Part shown: piece after piece, positions 44,477-53,463 of the stretch | How the letters are laid out: every line of letters starts with the position of its first letter | Numbering within the stretch: the stretch's first letter is position 1 | NCBI GenBank assembly: GCA_017410605.1 | Contig: JAFQQN010000023.1 | Location: 1-64,000 of the forward strand | DNA length: 64,000 nucleotides | Direction of reading: 5' to 3' | DNA from: Clostridia bacterium | GTDB taxonomy: Bacteria; Bacillota; Clostridia; Oscillospirales; Acutalibacteraceae | Program-made: the position numbers and the translations under genes | The notes under the pieces: model-generated | What the model saw: only the letters and a program-made list of their open reading frames with translations | What the model was told of the DNA's origin: nothing | Databases searched by the model: none

Positions 44477-46420
44477 TTAAATATCCAAATCTGTCGCAAA
44501 TACTGCGTTTTCTTCAATAAACTGTCTTCTAGGTTCAACCTCTTCGCCCATTAGCATTGAGAAGGTTGCATCGGCTAAGATAGCGTCTTCCATATTAACC
44601 CTAAGCAGGGTGCGGCGTTCGGGGTCGAGGGTGGTTTCCCAAAGCTGTTCGGGGTTCATTTCACCAAGACCTTTATAGCGCTGAACATCTACATTACCGC
44701 CAAGCTCGGCAATACATTTTTCCTTTTCCTCGTCGGTAAAAAGGTCGAAATGCTGTTTACCCTTAGAAACGCGGAAAAGAGGGGGCTGAGCCAAATAAAT
44801 ATGCCCTGTTTCAATAAGCTGTGGCATATAGCGGAAGAAAAAGGTTAAAAGCAGTGTACGAATGTGAGAACCGTCTACATCGGCATCGGCCATAATAACA
44901 ATTTTATCGTAACGAAGCTTAGAAATATCAAAATTATCGGCAATGCCTGTGCCAAGGGCAACTATAACGGGGGTTAGCTTATCATTACCGTAAACACGGT
45001 CAGCCCTTGCCTTTTCAACGTTAAGCATTTTACCCCAAAGAGGTAGAATTGCCTGGTAGGTAGAATTTCTTCCCTCTACGGCGGAACCACCTGCAGAATC
45101 TCCCTCCACTATAAAAATTTCGGTCTTAGTGGGGTCGTCAGAAATACAGTCGGTAAGCTTTTCGGGCATTCTGGTTCTGCCGCCAAGTCCCGATTTATTT
45201 CGGGAAGCTTGTAAAGCCTTTTGCGCCGCCTCACGGGCATTAGAAGAAGCTATAGATTTTTCCATAATAATCTTAGCCTGAGAGGGATTTTCCTCTAAAT
45301 ACTGGCCAAGCTTTTCTGATACAATACTTCTAACCAGCTTACCAATAGCGGTATTACCAAGCTTTGCCTTGGTCTGGCTTTCAAACTGTGCGTCAACCAA
45401 TTTAACGCTTACAACGGCAATAACACCCTCACAAATATCAACGGTTGAAAGCTTTGTATCACTTTCCTTTAAAATTTTAAAACGAAGACCGTAATCGTTA
45501 ACGGTGCTGGTTAGTGAGGTTTTAAAGCCTGTTTCGTGGGTACCGCCGTCAACGGTGTGAATAGTGTTTGCAAAGCTTATAATGTTTGTGTTATAGCTGT
45601 TTGTCCAAATAAGGCCAATTTCTACCGAAGAGTCACCCTTATTGCCCGAAAGGTAAACAACGTCGTCTATGATTTTTTCTTTACCTGTTTTTTCTAAGAG
45701 ATATTCAACATAGTTTCTTATACCACCCTCAAAGTGAAGGTCGTCTTGTCTTGCGGTAGCATCGGTACGCTTATCTGTTAAAACAACCCTTACACCTGCG
45801 TTAAGAAATGCCTGTTCGCGAAGACGGGAAAGAAGGGTATCGTAATCGTAGGTGGTGGTATCGGTGAAAATTGCTGGGTCAGGCTTAAAGCGAACGGTGG
45901 TTCCTGTGTCGGTTGTGTCACCAATAATTTCAAGCTCGGTTGCAATATTACCCTTTTCAAAGCGCTGTTTATGAATATGCTCACCGTCTTTAACCGTTAC
46001 TTCAAGCCAAGAGGAAAGGGCATTAACAACAGAGGCACCAACACCGTGAAGTCCGCCCGAAACCTTATAACCGCTTCCGCCAAACTTACCACCGGCATGA
46101 AGAATTGTGAATACTACCGTTACGGCAGGAATACCCTTTTGAGGGTTTATACCAACAGGTATACCACGGCCGTTATCTGAAACCTCAATAACACCGTCGT
46201 CTAAAAGGTCGACAGTAATTTTATCGCAATATCCTGCAAGTGTTTCGTCAATAGCGTTATCTACTATTTCATAAACCAGGTGGTGCAAACCTCTTTCACC
46301 GGTAGAACCAATATACATACCCGGCCTTTTTCTAACCGCCTCTAAGCCCTCTAGAACCTGAATAGAGCTTTCGTCATAATTTTCGGTTACAGGAGTGTTT
46401 ACATCAATGTTTGTACTCAT
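44477..46420 (-). CDS. gyrB: DNA gyrase subunit B
   Basis: Start at 46420, with GGAG 7 bases before the ATG and an ATGA overlap with the end of remB. The product is 647 residues: a GHKL ATPase domain (EIVDNAIDE, GRGIPVG, GGLHGVG), transducer domain, TOPRIM (EGDSAGGSA and DADVDGSHIRTLLLTFFFR) and the C-terminal YKGLGEMNPEQLWETT. Length near 650 is typical of Gram-positive GyrB. It introduces negative supercoils with GyrA. Confidence 0.98.
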   Translation of the reverse strand: MSTNIDVNTPVTENYDESSIQVLEGLEAVRKRPGMYIGSTGERGLHHLVYEIVDNAIDETLAGYCDKITVDLLDDGVIEVSDNGRGIPVGINPQKGIPAVTVVFTILHAGGKFGGSGYKVSGGLHGVGASVVNALSSWLEVTVKDGEHIHKQRFEKGNIATELEIIGDTTDTGTTVRFKPDPAIFTDTTTYDYDTLLSRLREQAFLNAGVRVVLTDKRTDATARQDDLHFEGGIRNYVEYLLEKTGKEKIIDDVVYLSGNKGDSSVEIGLIWTNSYNTNIISFANTIHTVDGGTHETGFKTSLTSTVNDYGLRFKILKESDTKLSTVDICEGVIAVVSVKLVDAQFESQTKAKLGNTAIGKLVRSIVSEKLGQYLEENPSQAKIIMEKSIASSNAREAAQKALQASRNKSGLGGRTRMPEKLTDCISDDPTKTEIFIVEGDSAGGSAVEGRNSTYQAILPLWGKMLNVEKARADRVYGNDKLTPVIVALGTGIADNFDISKLRYDKIVIMADADVDGSHIRTLLLTFFFRYMPQLIETGHIYLAQPPLFRVSKGKQHFDLFTDEEKEKCIAELGGNVDVQRYKGLGEMNPEQLWETTLDPERRTLLRVNMEDAILADATFSMLMGEEVEPRRQFIEENAVFATDLDI

Positions 46421-46677
46421 AAGTTTTCTCCATTCCTTTTTTGCAGAGTTGAAGAGGATAACTGAGAAATATAAACTCTGCAATTTTTTTGCTTTTTTCC
46501 CTTTACCAAAACAAAGGTTTTTGGCAGGTCATCTGTAACGTTTATAACCTGCTTTTCTTTTTCGCTGACAGACAAAAAATCTCTTGTGCTTTTAGCTACC
46601 GTACTGGTGTCTAAATCAAAAATTCCTATTATATCTTCGGTTTTTACAACCGTTTCCTGACCTAGGTGAAGATACAT
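46417..46677 (-). CDS. remB: DUF370 protein, RemB/YaaB type
   Basis: This 86-residue protein begins MYLHLGQETVVKTEDIIGIFDLD, the hallmark of the recF-gyrB intergenic DUF370 family (YaaB/RemB in B. subtilis). RemA, a relative, is a DNA-binding regulator of biofilm genes; the role of RemB is less clear. It lies 17 bases after recF and overlaps gyrB by four bases (ATGA), the same position as in B. subtilis. Confidence 0.9.
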   Translation of the reverse strand: MYLHLGQETVVKTEDIIGIFDLDTSTVAKSTRDFLSVSEKEKQVINVTDDLPKTFVLVKGKKQKNCRVYISQLSSSTLQKRNGENL

Positions 46678-46693
46678 AATTTCCCTTCTTTGC

Positions 46694-47773
46694 CTAGTTT
46701 ACTAATTTTCCGCCCTGCATTTTAAATATTTTGCCTTCCTTTAGGCCATCAATATTAGCAGGGTCACAGCAGGTTATAAACACCTGCCAATTTTTTATGT
46801 GGTTTAAAATAAAGTCCTGTCGGCCTTTATCAAGCTCACTCATAACATCGTCTAAAAGTGCTATAGGGTATTCTCCTGTTATTTCTTTTAAAACCATAGC
46901 CTCTGAAAGCTTTAGTGACAAGGCAACGCTTCTTCTTTGTCCCTGTGAGCCAAAGCTTTTTATTGCCTTTTTATCTAAAGTCAGCAAAAGGTCATCTCGG
47001 TGAGGGCCAATTGAGGTTGCCCCCGAAAAAATGTCTTCTCTTCTGCTTTTTAAATACATTTCTTTAAGGCAATCTTTTGAAAGGTCGCTTCCAAGGCTGG
47101 AAAAATATTCTATTTTAAGCTCTTCCTTACCGCCCGAAATACCCTCATAAATTTCAGATGTATATTTTTGAAGGAGTTCAATATACTTTTTACGGTATTT
47201 TACAATATCACCTGCAAGGTGTGACAGAGCTTCTTCAAAATCTTCCATTAGAAAATCAAGCTCGGGGTGATACTTTAAATCTTTAAGCAGGGAATTTCTT
47301 TGCTTTACAGCCTTAACATATTTTCTAAGCTTTTCGTTATAGCTTGGGTAAATTTGACCGATAGCGGTATCTAAAAACCTTCTTCTTGCCGCAGGGCCGT
47401 CGTTTACAAGGTTAATATCTAATGGTGAAAAAACAATTGCAAAAAACTTACCGGCAAGACCCCCGGCAGAGGAAAGCTTGTTACCCGAAAGCTCTGCACT
47501 TCTTTTTTCTTCTATGGTTATACGGGCAAATTTTTCTACACCGCCAAAGGTAAATTCACATTCATTAACGGCAAAATTTTTACCAAAAGAAACAAGCTCT
47601 TTATCCTTTGCTCCTCTAAAGCTTTTTGCACCGCAAAAAAGCCATATTGCCTCTAAAAGATTTGTTTTTCCCTCAGCGTTATCACCAAAAATAACATTCA
47701 TATTTTCACCGGGAAAAAATTCAAGCTCTTCAAAATTGCGAAAACCTTTTAATTTAAGATTTTTAATTATCAT
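46694..47773 (-). CDS. recF: Recombination and repair protein RecF
   Basis: This 359-residue ABC/SMC-like ATPase has Walker A GDNAEGKTNLLEAI near residue 30, a signature region FGSQGQRRSVALSLKL and Walker B IALLDDVMSELD. RecF loads RecA at gaps with RecO and RecR. Its ATG overlaps the yaaA end by 11 bases, so translation is coupled. Confidence 0.97.
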   Translation of the reverse strand: MIIKNLKLKGFRNFEELEFFPGENMNVIFGDNAEGKTNLLEAIWLFCGAKSFRGAKDKELVSFGKNFAVNECEFTFGGVEKFARITIEEKRSAELSGNKLSSAGGLAGKFFAIVFSPLDINLVNDGPAARRRFLDTAIGQIYPSYNEKLRKYVKAVKQRNSLLKDLKYHPELDFLMEDFEEALSHLAGDIVKYRKKYIELLQKYTSEIYEGISGGKEELKIEYFSSLGSDLSKDCLKEMYLKSRREDIFSGATSIGPHRDDLLLTLDKKAIKSFGSQGQRRSVALSLKLSEAMVLKEITGEYPIALLDDVMSELDKGRQDFILNHIKNWQVFITCCDPANIDGLKEGKIFKMQGGKLVN

Positions 47774-47984
47774 CTGTTACTACAAAGCCTTCGCCTTCAA
47801 ATTCTACCTTGTCGCCGGGGCGAAGCTTTTTACCCCTCATAGTACAAATAAGGCCGTTTACTTTAACATCACCACCGGTTATTACAACCTTTGCATGACC
47901 GCCGGTAGAAACTGCATTTGCAAGTTTTAAAAAACTATCAAGCTTAATAAATTCTGTGTTAATTTTAATTTCTTTAAATTCCAT
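47763..47984 (-). CDS. yaaA: S4-domain RNA-binding protein YaaA
   Basis: This 73-residue protein is a single S4-like domain (FIKLDSFLKLANAVSTGGHAK ... VKVNGLICTMRGKKLRPGDKVEF). It is the conserved small gene between dnaN and recF in Gram-positive bacteria, linked to ribosome assembly. It starts 2 bases after the dnaN stop. Confidence 0.93.
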   Translation of the reverse strand: MEFKEIKINTEFIKLDSFLKLANAVSTGGHAKVVITGGDVKVNGLICTMRGKKLRPGDKVEFEGEGFVVTDDN

Positions 47985-47986
47985 AA

Positions 47987-49093
47987 TTATTTCAAAATCA
48001 TAGGAAGAACCAGATATAAAAATTCATTGCCCTCAATGGGAGTTATAACCGCAGCGGCAGTTGAACCGTTAAATCTGATATAAACCTCTTCACTTTCCGA
48101 TGCTTTAAGTGCATCAATTAAATATCTACTGTTAAAACCAATTGTAAAGTCGTTACCCTTAAGGTCAATTTCAAGGCTATCCTGAGCGCGGCCAATATCT
48201 GAAGTACAGGTAAAGGTTACCTTACCCTGTTCAAAAGTACAGCGCACAGGGCTTTTTGTTTGGTCGCTTACAATAACCAGTGAAATTCTTTCAATTATTT
48301 CAATAACCTGGTCAACATTTACCTTTATTTCTTGGTTAAAGGTTTCGGGAATAGAACGCTGATATTCAATATATTTACCCTCTAAAAGACGGGAAGTCAT
48401 AACATAACCGTCAATTTCAAAGCTTATATTACGGCTTCCAACCCTAATTACTATGTCTTCTTCATTTTCGCCTATAATTTTAACGGCTTCAGAAATAGCG
48501 CGGCCGGAAACAACAAAATCCATATTTTTACCGGAGCTTACTATGTTTTCACTTCTTATTGCCATACGGTTACCGTCAATAGCAACAAGCCTTAATTTGT
48601 TATCCCTTACCTCAAAATTAATACCGGTAAGTACGGGGCGGGTACCTTCTATTTGTGACACAGCAAATACTGTCTGTCTAACCATATTTTTAAGCTGTTC
48701 GCTCGAAAGGGTAACAGTTTCAAACTCTGCAACATTAGGCATTTCGGGAAAATCTTCAGACCTCATACCCATAATATCAAAGGTTGAAGCACCGCTTTTA
48801 AAGTGGCAGACAGTTCTGTCATCTACATCAAGCTCTATAAAATCGCCCTTAACCTTTCTTATAATTTCAAAAAGAATTTTAGCGCTTATAACAATATCGC
48901 CCTCACGCTCACAGGTAATTGGAATTTCTTTTTTCATACTTATTTCCATATTATAAGCCATAAGGGTGAGCTTACCCTGTTCGGCAGAAAGCAAAATTCC
49001 CTCTAATATTTGAAGTGAAGAACGGGGGGTTACTGCCCTTTGAAGATTAGCAACAGCATTTGAAAGCAGTTCGCGATTAACGGTAATTTTCAT
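47987..49093 (-). CDS. dnaN: DNA polymerase III sliding clamp (beta subunit)
   Basis: The ATG at 49093 is preferred over one 9 bases upstream because AGGA then has a 9-base spacing rather than none. The product is 368 residues with three clamp domains, starting MKITVNRELLSNAVANLQRAV and ending VLPMILK. The ring tethers polymerase to DNA. It is directly downstream of the DnaA-box cluster. Confidence 0.97.
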   Translation of the reverse strand: MKITVNRELLSNAVANLQRAVTPRSSLQILEGILLSAEQGKLTLMAYNMEISMKKEIPITCEREGDIVISAKILFEIIRKVKGDFIELDVDDRTVCHFKSGASTFDIMGMRSEDFPEMPNVAEFETVTLSSEQLKNMVRQTVFAVSQIEGTRPVLTGINFEVRDNKLRLVAIDGNRMAIRSENIVSSGKNMDFVVSGRAISEAVKIIGENEEDIVIRVGSRNISFEIDGYVMTSRLLEGKYIEYQRSIPETFNQEIKVNVDQVIEIIERISLVIVSDQTKSPVRCTFEQGKVTFTCTSDIGRAQDSLEIDLKGNDFTIGFNSRYLIDALKASESEEVYIRFNGSTAAAVITPIEGNEFLYLVLPMILK

Positions 49094-49420
49094 AACATTC
49101 ATTCCTAACTTAAAAGATAAAATTTAAAAAGTGTGGAAAAGTATTTAAAATTAAAAATTTTGAAATTTTTGAAACAAAAAACAACAAATAATAATATATT
49201 TTTAGTAGTAATAATAGAGGCGGTGTATAATGTGGATAAGCTTTTTAACAGGCTTAAACAAAGGAAAATTTTAAAAAAGTTATTAAATTTAAAAATTTGA
49301 TAAAATGTTTATAGGTTGGATAATTTTATGTTATAAACATATATGTGGATAACTGCCAATGTGGATTGCAATATATTGTGAATAACTTTTTTAAGAATTT
49401 ATTACTTTTAGTATTATTTA
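49094..49420. other. Probable replication origin with DnaA boxes
   Basis: The dnaA-dnaN gap holds TGTGGATAA at 49231-49239 and 49344-49352 (perfect DnaA boxes), plus TGTGGATTG (49360-49368), TGTGAATAA (49377-49385), TGTGGAAAA (49132-49140) and a weak one at 49315-49323, all in the same direction. A run of A and T (about 49140-49210 and 49265-49310) offers an unwinding element. This is the usual clostridial oriC arrangement. Only one imperfect box (about 50855) lies upstream of dnaA. Confidence 0.85.
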
Positions 49421-50758
49421 TCAGTCGTTTTTAAGGTTTTTAATTATGTTATCAACCAGCTCTTTATCAAAGGGGTTAGACTTCAAATGTTCTTCAATTT
49501 TTGTAACATTGTGAAGAACGGTAGTGTGGTCTTTATTAAAGCTGTCGCCAATGGCTTTATATGAAAGCTCGGTAGTTTCTCTTGCAATATACATAGCAAC
49601 CTGCCTTGCAAAAGCAATAGCGGCAGTTTTTCTTTTAGAAATAATATCTGTTTCAGAAACCTGAAAGGTTCTCGAAACCTCTCTTACTATTTCTTCAATT
49701 TTAATTGGTTCTGGGGTTGTGTCGTTAATAATATCTCTTATAAGTGACTGAACAACCGACTGAGTTGGAACCTTGCCCTGAAGATTAACATAAGCATGAA
49801 GCTTTTTAACAACTCCCTCAAGCTGACGAGTGTTCATTTTAATGTGTTCTGCTATATAAAAAACAATATTATCTTCAAGGTTTAAGTTTAAAATAGAGGC
49901 CTTTGATTTTATAATGCCTACCCTTGTTTCAAAATCGGGTGGAGTAATATCGGCCAGAATACCGCCCTCTAAGCGGGAAACAATTCTTTCAGCAAGGGTT
50001 TTAATTTCTGAAAGAGGTCGGTCACAGGTTACAACAATTTGTTTATTGGCCTGAATTAAAGCATCAAAGGTGTTATAAAATTCTTCCATTGTAGATTCTT
50101 TACCGGCAATAAAGTGAATATCGTCTATAAGAAAAACATCTGCCGTTCTGAACCTTTCTCTGAAATCGTCAATAGAGCCTTTGCCTATTCGACCCTCTTG
50201 AAGAGCTTTAATAAGAAGATTAGTAAAATCTTCACCTCTGATATATTCAATTGTTTTTGAGGGGAAGCGCTTAGCAATATCATTTTTAATTGCTAAAAGT
50301 AGGTGTGTTTTACCTACACCTGAGTTACCGTAAATAACAAGGGGATTATAGTTTGTAGCAGGTGCTTCGGCCACTGCCATTGCGGCGGCTAGGGCAAAAC
50401 GGTTTGAAGAACCGGCAATATAATTTTCAAAGGTAAAATGAGATTCGAAGGTATCGTCTTCATTTTTTTGATTATTTTTATCTACTACAGCACCGTTTTC
50501 ATCTGAGAGTAAAAGCTCAAACTTAATGGGAATACCCACAACCTCTAAAAAAGAATCTTCAAGCTTTTGTTTGAAGTTTGAATCAACTATACTTTTTTTA
50601 TAATCAGAATAAATTGAAGCGGTAAATTTACCGTCTTTCATTTCAATGGGAACAATGTCTGCCAACCAGACGCTATGTGCAATAGGAGTAATTATTGAGT
50701 TATCTACGCAGTTATCGCAAACGGCTTGCCATATGTCATTAATAGACTCAATTTGCAT
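49421..50758 (-). CDS. dnaA: Chromosomal replication initiator DnaA
   Basis: Start at 50758: the ATG opens a normal N terminus (MQIESINDIWQAVCDNC) and AAAGGA lies upstream; a TTG 39 bases earlier is in frame. The 445-residue product has domain I, a short linker, the AAA+ domain (Walker A YGNSGVGKTHLL, Walker B DVFLIDDIHF) and the DNA-binding domain IV ending in SFNKDHTTVLHNVTKI. It binds the boxes in the gap downstream and opens the origin. Confidence 0.98.
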   Translation of the reverse strand: MQIESINDIWQAVCDNCVDNSIITPIAHSVWLADIVPIEMKDGKFTASIYSDYKKSIVDSNFKQKLEDSFLEVVGIPIKFELLLSDENGAVVDKNNQKNEDDTFESHFTFENYIAGSSNRFALAAAMAVAEAPATNYNPLVIYGNSGVGKTHLLLAIKNDIAKRFPSKTIEYIRGEDFTNLLIKALQEGRIGKGSIDDFRERFRTADVFLIDDIHFIAGKESTMEEFYNTFDALIQANKQIVVTCDRPLSEIKTLAERIVSRLEGGILADITPPDFETRVGIIKSKASILNLNLEDNIVFYIAEHIKMNTRQLEGVVKKLHAYVNLQGKVPTQSVVQSLIRDIINDTTPEPIKIEEIVREVSRTFQVSETDIISKRKTAAIAFARQVAMYIARETTELSYKAIGDSFNKDHTTVLHNVTKIEEHLKSNPFDKELVDNIIKNLKND

Positions 50759-50877
50759 AAAATTTTTACATCCTTTCCGGTAAGCTAAAGCATTCAAAAA
50801 AATAATTTTTTCTTTGAAATTTTCAGCTAAAAAACCTAAATTTTTTAATAATATTTATCCGACATTTTCACTGATTT

Positions 50878-50906
50878 ATTGTACCATAAAACGGCAAAAA
50901 ATTCAA
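50878..50906 (-). promoter_or_regulatory. Promoter of dnaA
   Basis: TTGAAT (50901-50906) and TACAAT (50878-50883) with a 17-bp spacer, about 120 bases upstream of the dnaA ATG. Confidence 0.75.
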
Positions 50907-50975
50907 GTAAAAATAGTGCCTTTTTATTGCTTTTTTTACACTTATTTAAGTATTTTTAAAAAACCTTAAAAACAG

Positions 50976-51004
50976 GTGACAAACTTTTAAAAATGTTATA
51001 TAAT
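50976..51004 (+). promoter_or_regulatory. Promoter of the queG-like gene
   Basis: GTGACA (50976-50981) and TATAAT (50999-51004) with a 17-bp spacer, 20 bases before the ATG. Confidence 0.75.
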
Positions 51005-51023
51005 TAAAGTAACAAAATTAGAG

Positions 51024-51827
51024 ATGGAAAAAAGCAATATGAAAAATAAAATAGACAAAATTTTAATAAATTCAGGTATAGAAGACTATGGTTTTTGTTT
51101 GTTTGGTGAGGTAGGAGAGCTTATAAACTGCGGTGCAGTAAAAAGACTTCCTAAAAATGCGCAAACAATTATTTCTGTTATTTTTCCTTATAAGGTAAAA
51201 AATTCACCCCCTTTAAATATTTCACGCTATTCCGCAGTAGAAGATTATCATACCGTTTGTATGAAAATTTTAGAAAAAGCGGCCTTAGAGCTTAAAGAAA
51301 ATTTTAAAGAATTTTCCTTTGCCCCATTTGTAGATAATTCACCTATAAATGAGGTTAAAGCCGCTGCTCTATGCGGTCTTGGTGTTATAGGAAAAAATAA
51401 TCTTCTAATTAGTCACAAATACGGCAGCTTTGTTTTTTTAGGAGAAATAGTAACAGACTTAAAAATTAACACCCAAGCTAATAAAATTTTATCATGCATT
51501 AATTGTAACAGGTGTGTTGACTCCTGTCCCACCACCTTTTTAAATAAAAAAAAGCTTTGCCTTTCAGATATAACACAAAAGAAAAAAATAACCCCCGAAA
51601 TGGAGGTTATTATAAAAGAAAATAATTATGTTTGGGGCTGTGATATTTGCCAAGAGGTTTGCCCAATGAATAATAAAAAGCCCCTTACAAAAATTAAAGA
51701 ATTTAAAATTTCTTACAGGAATTTTTTTAGCCCTGATGAAAGTTTTGAAAACCGAGCCTACACCTGGCGTGGCAAAGAAGTAATAAAAAGAAATTTTAAT
51801 ATTTTAAAGGATAATAAAAAAGCCTAA
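51024..51827 (+). CDS. queG: Epoxyqueuosine reductase-like iron-sulfur protein, short form
   Basis: This is a 267-residue protein. An N-terminal DUF1730-like half carries the QueG pattern FVDNSPINEVKAAALCGLGV followed by GKNNLLIS and FLGEI. Two 4Fe-4S motifs follow: CINCNRCVDSCPT and CDICQEVCPMN. QueG reduces epoxyqueuosine to queuosine in tRNA with cobalamin. Known enzymes of about 380 residues add a C-terminal HEAT part, which is absent here. It is the only rightward gene between dnaA and the window's right edge, and its end overlaps the convergent ParB-like gene by 4 bases. A start 15 bases downstream is possible. Confidence 0.78.
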   Translation: MEKSNMKNKIDKILINSGIEDYGFCLFGEVGELINCGAVKRLPKNAQTIISVIFPYKVKNSPPLNISRYSAVEDYHTVCMKILEKAALELKENFKEFSFAPFVDNSPINEVKAAALCGLGVIGKNNLLISHKYGSFVFLGEIVTDLKINTQANKILSCINCNRCVDSCPTTFLNKKKLCLSDITQKKKITPEMEVIIKENNYVWGCDICQEVCPMNNKKPLTKIKEFKISYRNFFSPDESFENRAYTWRGKEVIKRNFNILKDNKKA

Positions 51828-52612
51828 GAAATAGATTTTTCTAAAATAATTTTATACTCGCTGAAATTTTCATTACTTATAGAGCTTGTATAAGCCTTAA
51901 TTCCGTTTTCGTTAAGGCTGTTGGTTATTCTTTCTAGGCTGTTTAAAATTATTTCGTCGTTTTTAAGGGTGAAGCTTTTAATTTGTTTTTGTTTTGGGTT
52001 TAAAATGTCATAGCAAAGGTTTATAGCTTGCGATTCAGAAAGCTCTCCTGCTATAATTTTATTTACTACGGTTTCCTTTTCCTCATTTGGAAGCTTTAAA
52101 AAGCTTTTTAGAAGTTTATAACCAAAGCCCCTGCTTTCAAAAAAAGCTTTTTCTTTTTTATTTAAAACCAATGGAAGAAGCAAGGTATCTATTGCGGAGG
52201 CAGAAATTGACAGAGAATCGGCCAATTCTCTTATAGTGAACCGACCCTCTTTTAAAAGAAAGTTTAAAAGCTCGGCCTTTTTTATAATATTAAGGTCTTT
52301 ATTATTTAAAAGATAATAAAGTGCGGCCTCTGGGCAGGTTATACGGGCTATTACCGTTGGCACTTTTTTAGCATTTAAAAGGTTTAATGCAGCAAGTGTT
52401 TCGGGGTTTGAAAAACAAAAATAGCTTTCTTTTTCTTTTATATCGGGCCTTATTAAAATAGGCGAAATTATTCCGCACCTTTTAATTTCGGCCGCCTTTT
52501 TTTCAACACTTTCAAAGGAAAGTGAGCTTATTTTCAAAAAAATATCCGGCTTTATTTTTAAAAGCTCTGTTTGAAAAATTTTGTTTTTATAAAAATAGCT
52601 TTTAAGTTCCAT
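51824..52612 (-). CDS. Degenerate ParB-like protein at the Noc position
   Basis: This is a 262-residue protein. Residues about 25-95 follow the ParB N-domain fold (KRCGIISPILIRPD ... SNPETLAALNLLNAKKVPTVIARI), and residues about 108-145 follow the ParB helix-turn-helix region (IIKKAELLNFLL ... FTIRELADSLSISASAID). The CTP-binding GERR signature of ParB and Noc is not there: SNPETLAA occupies its place. Noc lies next to rsmG in B. subtilis, and this gene follows rsmG too, but with its own promoter and a terminator between. It may be a diverged paralogue of ParB that has lost CTP switching. The sequence is AT-rich compared with its neighbours. Confidence 0.7.
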   Translation of the reverse strand: MELKSYFYKNKIFQTELLKIKPDIFLKISSLSFESVEKKAAEIKRCGIISPILIRPDIKEKESYFCFSNPETLAALNLLNAKKVPTVIARITCPEAALYYLLNNKDLNIIKKAELLNFLLKEGRFTIRELADSLSISASAIDTLLLPLVLNKKEKAFFESRGFGYKLLKSFLKLPNEEKETVVNKIIAGELSESQAINLCYDILNPKQKQIKSFTLKNDEIILNSLERITNSLNENGIKAYTSSISNENFSEYKIILEKSIS

Positions 52613-52645
52613 TCTTTCTCTGCCTTTATTATTTTTATATAATAA

Positions 52646-52674
52646 ATTGTATCAGTTATTATATAAAAAGACAA
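52646..52674 (-). promoter_or_regulatory. Promoter of the ParB-like gene
   Basis: TTGTCT (52669-52674) and TACAAT (52646-52651) with a 17-bp spacer, 34 bases before the ATG. Confidence 0.65.
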
Positions 52675-52713
52675 AGCTTTTTGTACGACAAAAACAACAT
52701 TAAAAAACAAAAA

Positions 52714-52736
52714 ACAGCCCTTTTATAGGGGCTGTT
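52714..52736 (-). terminator. Terminator overlapping the end of rsmG
   Basis: ACAGCCC (52714-52720) pairs with GGGCTGT (52729-52735), and on the minus strand TTTTTTGTTTTTT follows. The last codons of rsmG form the upstream arm and its TAA stop lies in the loop. Confidence 0.8.
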
Positions 52737-53439
52737 TTGTTATTTTACCGCTTGGCCGCGGATATTTTGTCGGTGTTTGCGATATTTTTTTTACTACTAT
52801 AAAGCTGTGACAGCTTTCATCGGGTAAGGTTTCTTTAAAAATTTCAGGTCTGCCACCACCTAAAATTTCAATTCCTTTTAAAGCTTCACTAACTTCACCC
52901 TCGGGTTCGGGGCCTTTCATTGAAACAAACTTGCCCCCAACCTTTAAAAATGGAAGACAGTATTCATCTAAAACCTTAAGCTGTGCCACTGCTCTTGCAG
53001 TAACATAGTCAAATTTTTCTCTATATTTTTCTTCTTTTGCTCCAAGCTCGGCCCTTATGTGAAGATTATTTGTATAAATTCCTAAGGTTTTTTGAAGGTC
53101 CTCTAAAAAGATAAACCTTTTGCCGTGGCCGTCTAGAAGAAAAACTTCACTTTCCGGGCGAAGAAGCTTAATAACCATTCCGGGAAAACCGGCACCGCTA
53201 CCAATATCTATCAGTTTTTCTCCCGGGGCAGGGTTTATATGTTTTAAAATAGATAAACAGTCGGTAAAATGCTTAATAACAATTCCCTCTGGGTCGGTAA
53301 TGGCAGTGAGATTAATTTTTTCGTTCCACTCTATTAATTTTTCACCATATACAGTAAGGTTTTCTACAATATTTTCGGGAAGGGAAATATTATTTTTTTC
53401 GGCAAAGCTCAAAAAGGGTTCAAAATTAAAACGGCACAT
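52723..53439 (-). CDS. rsmG: 16S rRNA (guanine-N7) methyltransferase RsmG
   Basis: This 238-residue SAM methyltransferase carries LIDIGSGAGFPGMVIKLLRP (SAM loop) near residue 70 and FDYVTARAVAQLKVLDEY, both typical of GidB/RsmG. It methylates G527 of 16S rRNA. It follows mnmG by 24 bases and ends within its own terminator. Confidence 0.95.
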   Translation of the reverse strand: MCRFNFEPFLSFAEKNNISLPENIVENLTVYGEKLIEWNEKINLTAITDPEGIVIKHFTDCLSILKHINPAPGEKLIDIGSGAGFPGMVIKLLRPESEVFLLDGHGKRFIFLEDLQKTLGIYTNNLHIRAELGAKEEKYREKFDYVTARAVAQLKVLDEYCLPFLKVGGKFVSMKGPEPEGEVSEALKGIEILGGGRPEIFKETLPDESCHSFIVVKKISQTPTKYPRPSGKITKQPL

Positions 53440-53463
53440 ATTTTTACCTTTCTCTTTTCAAAT

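Noticed and set aside
51824..52612. Calling this gene noc
   Set aside because: Position fits, but the CTP-binding signature of Noc is missing and overall similarity is weak, so no symbol is given.
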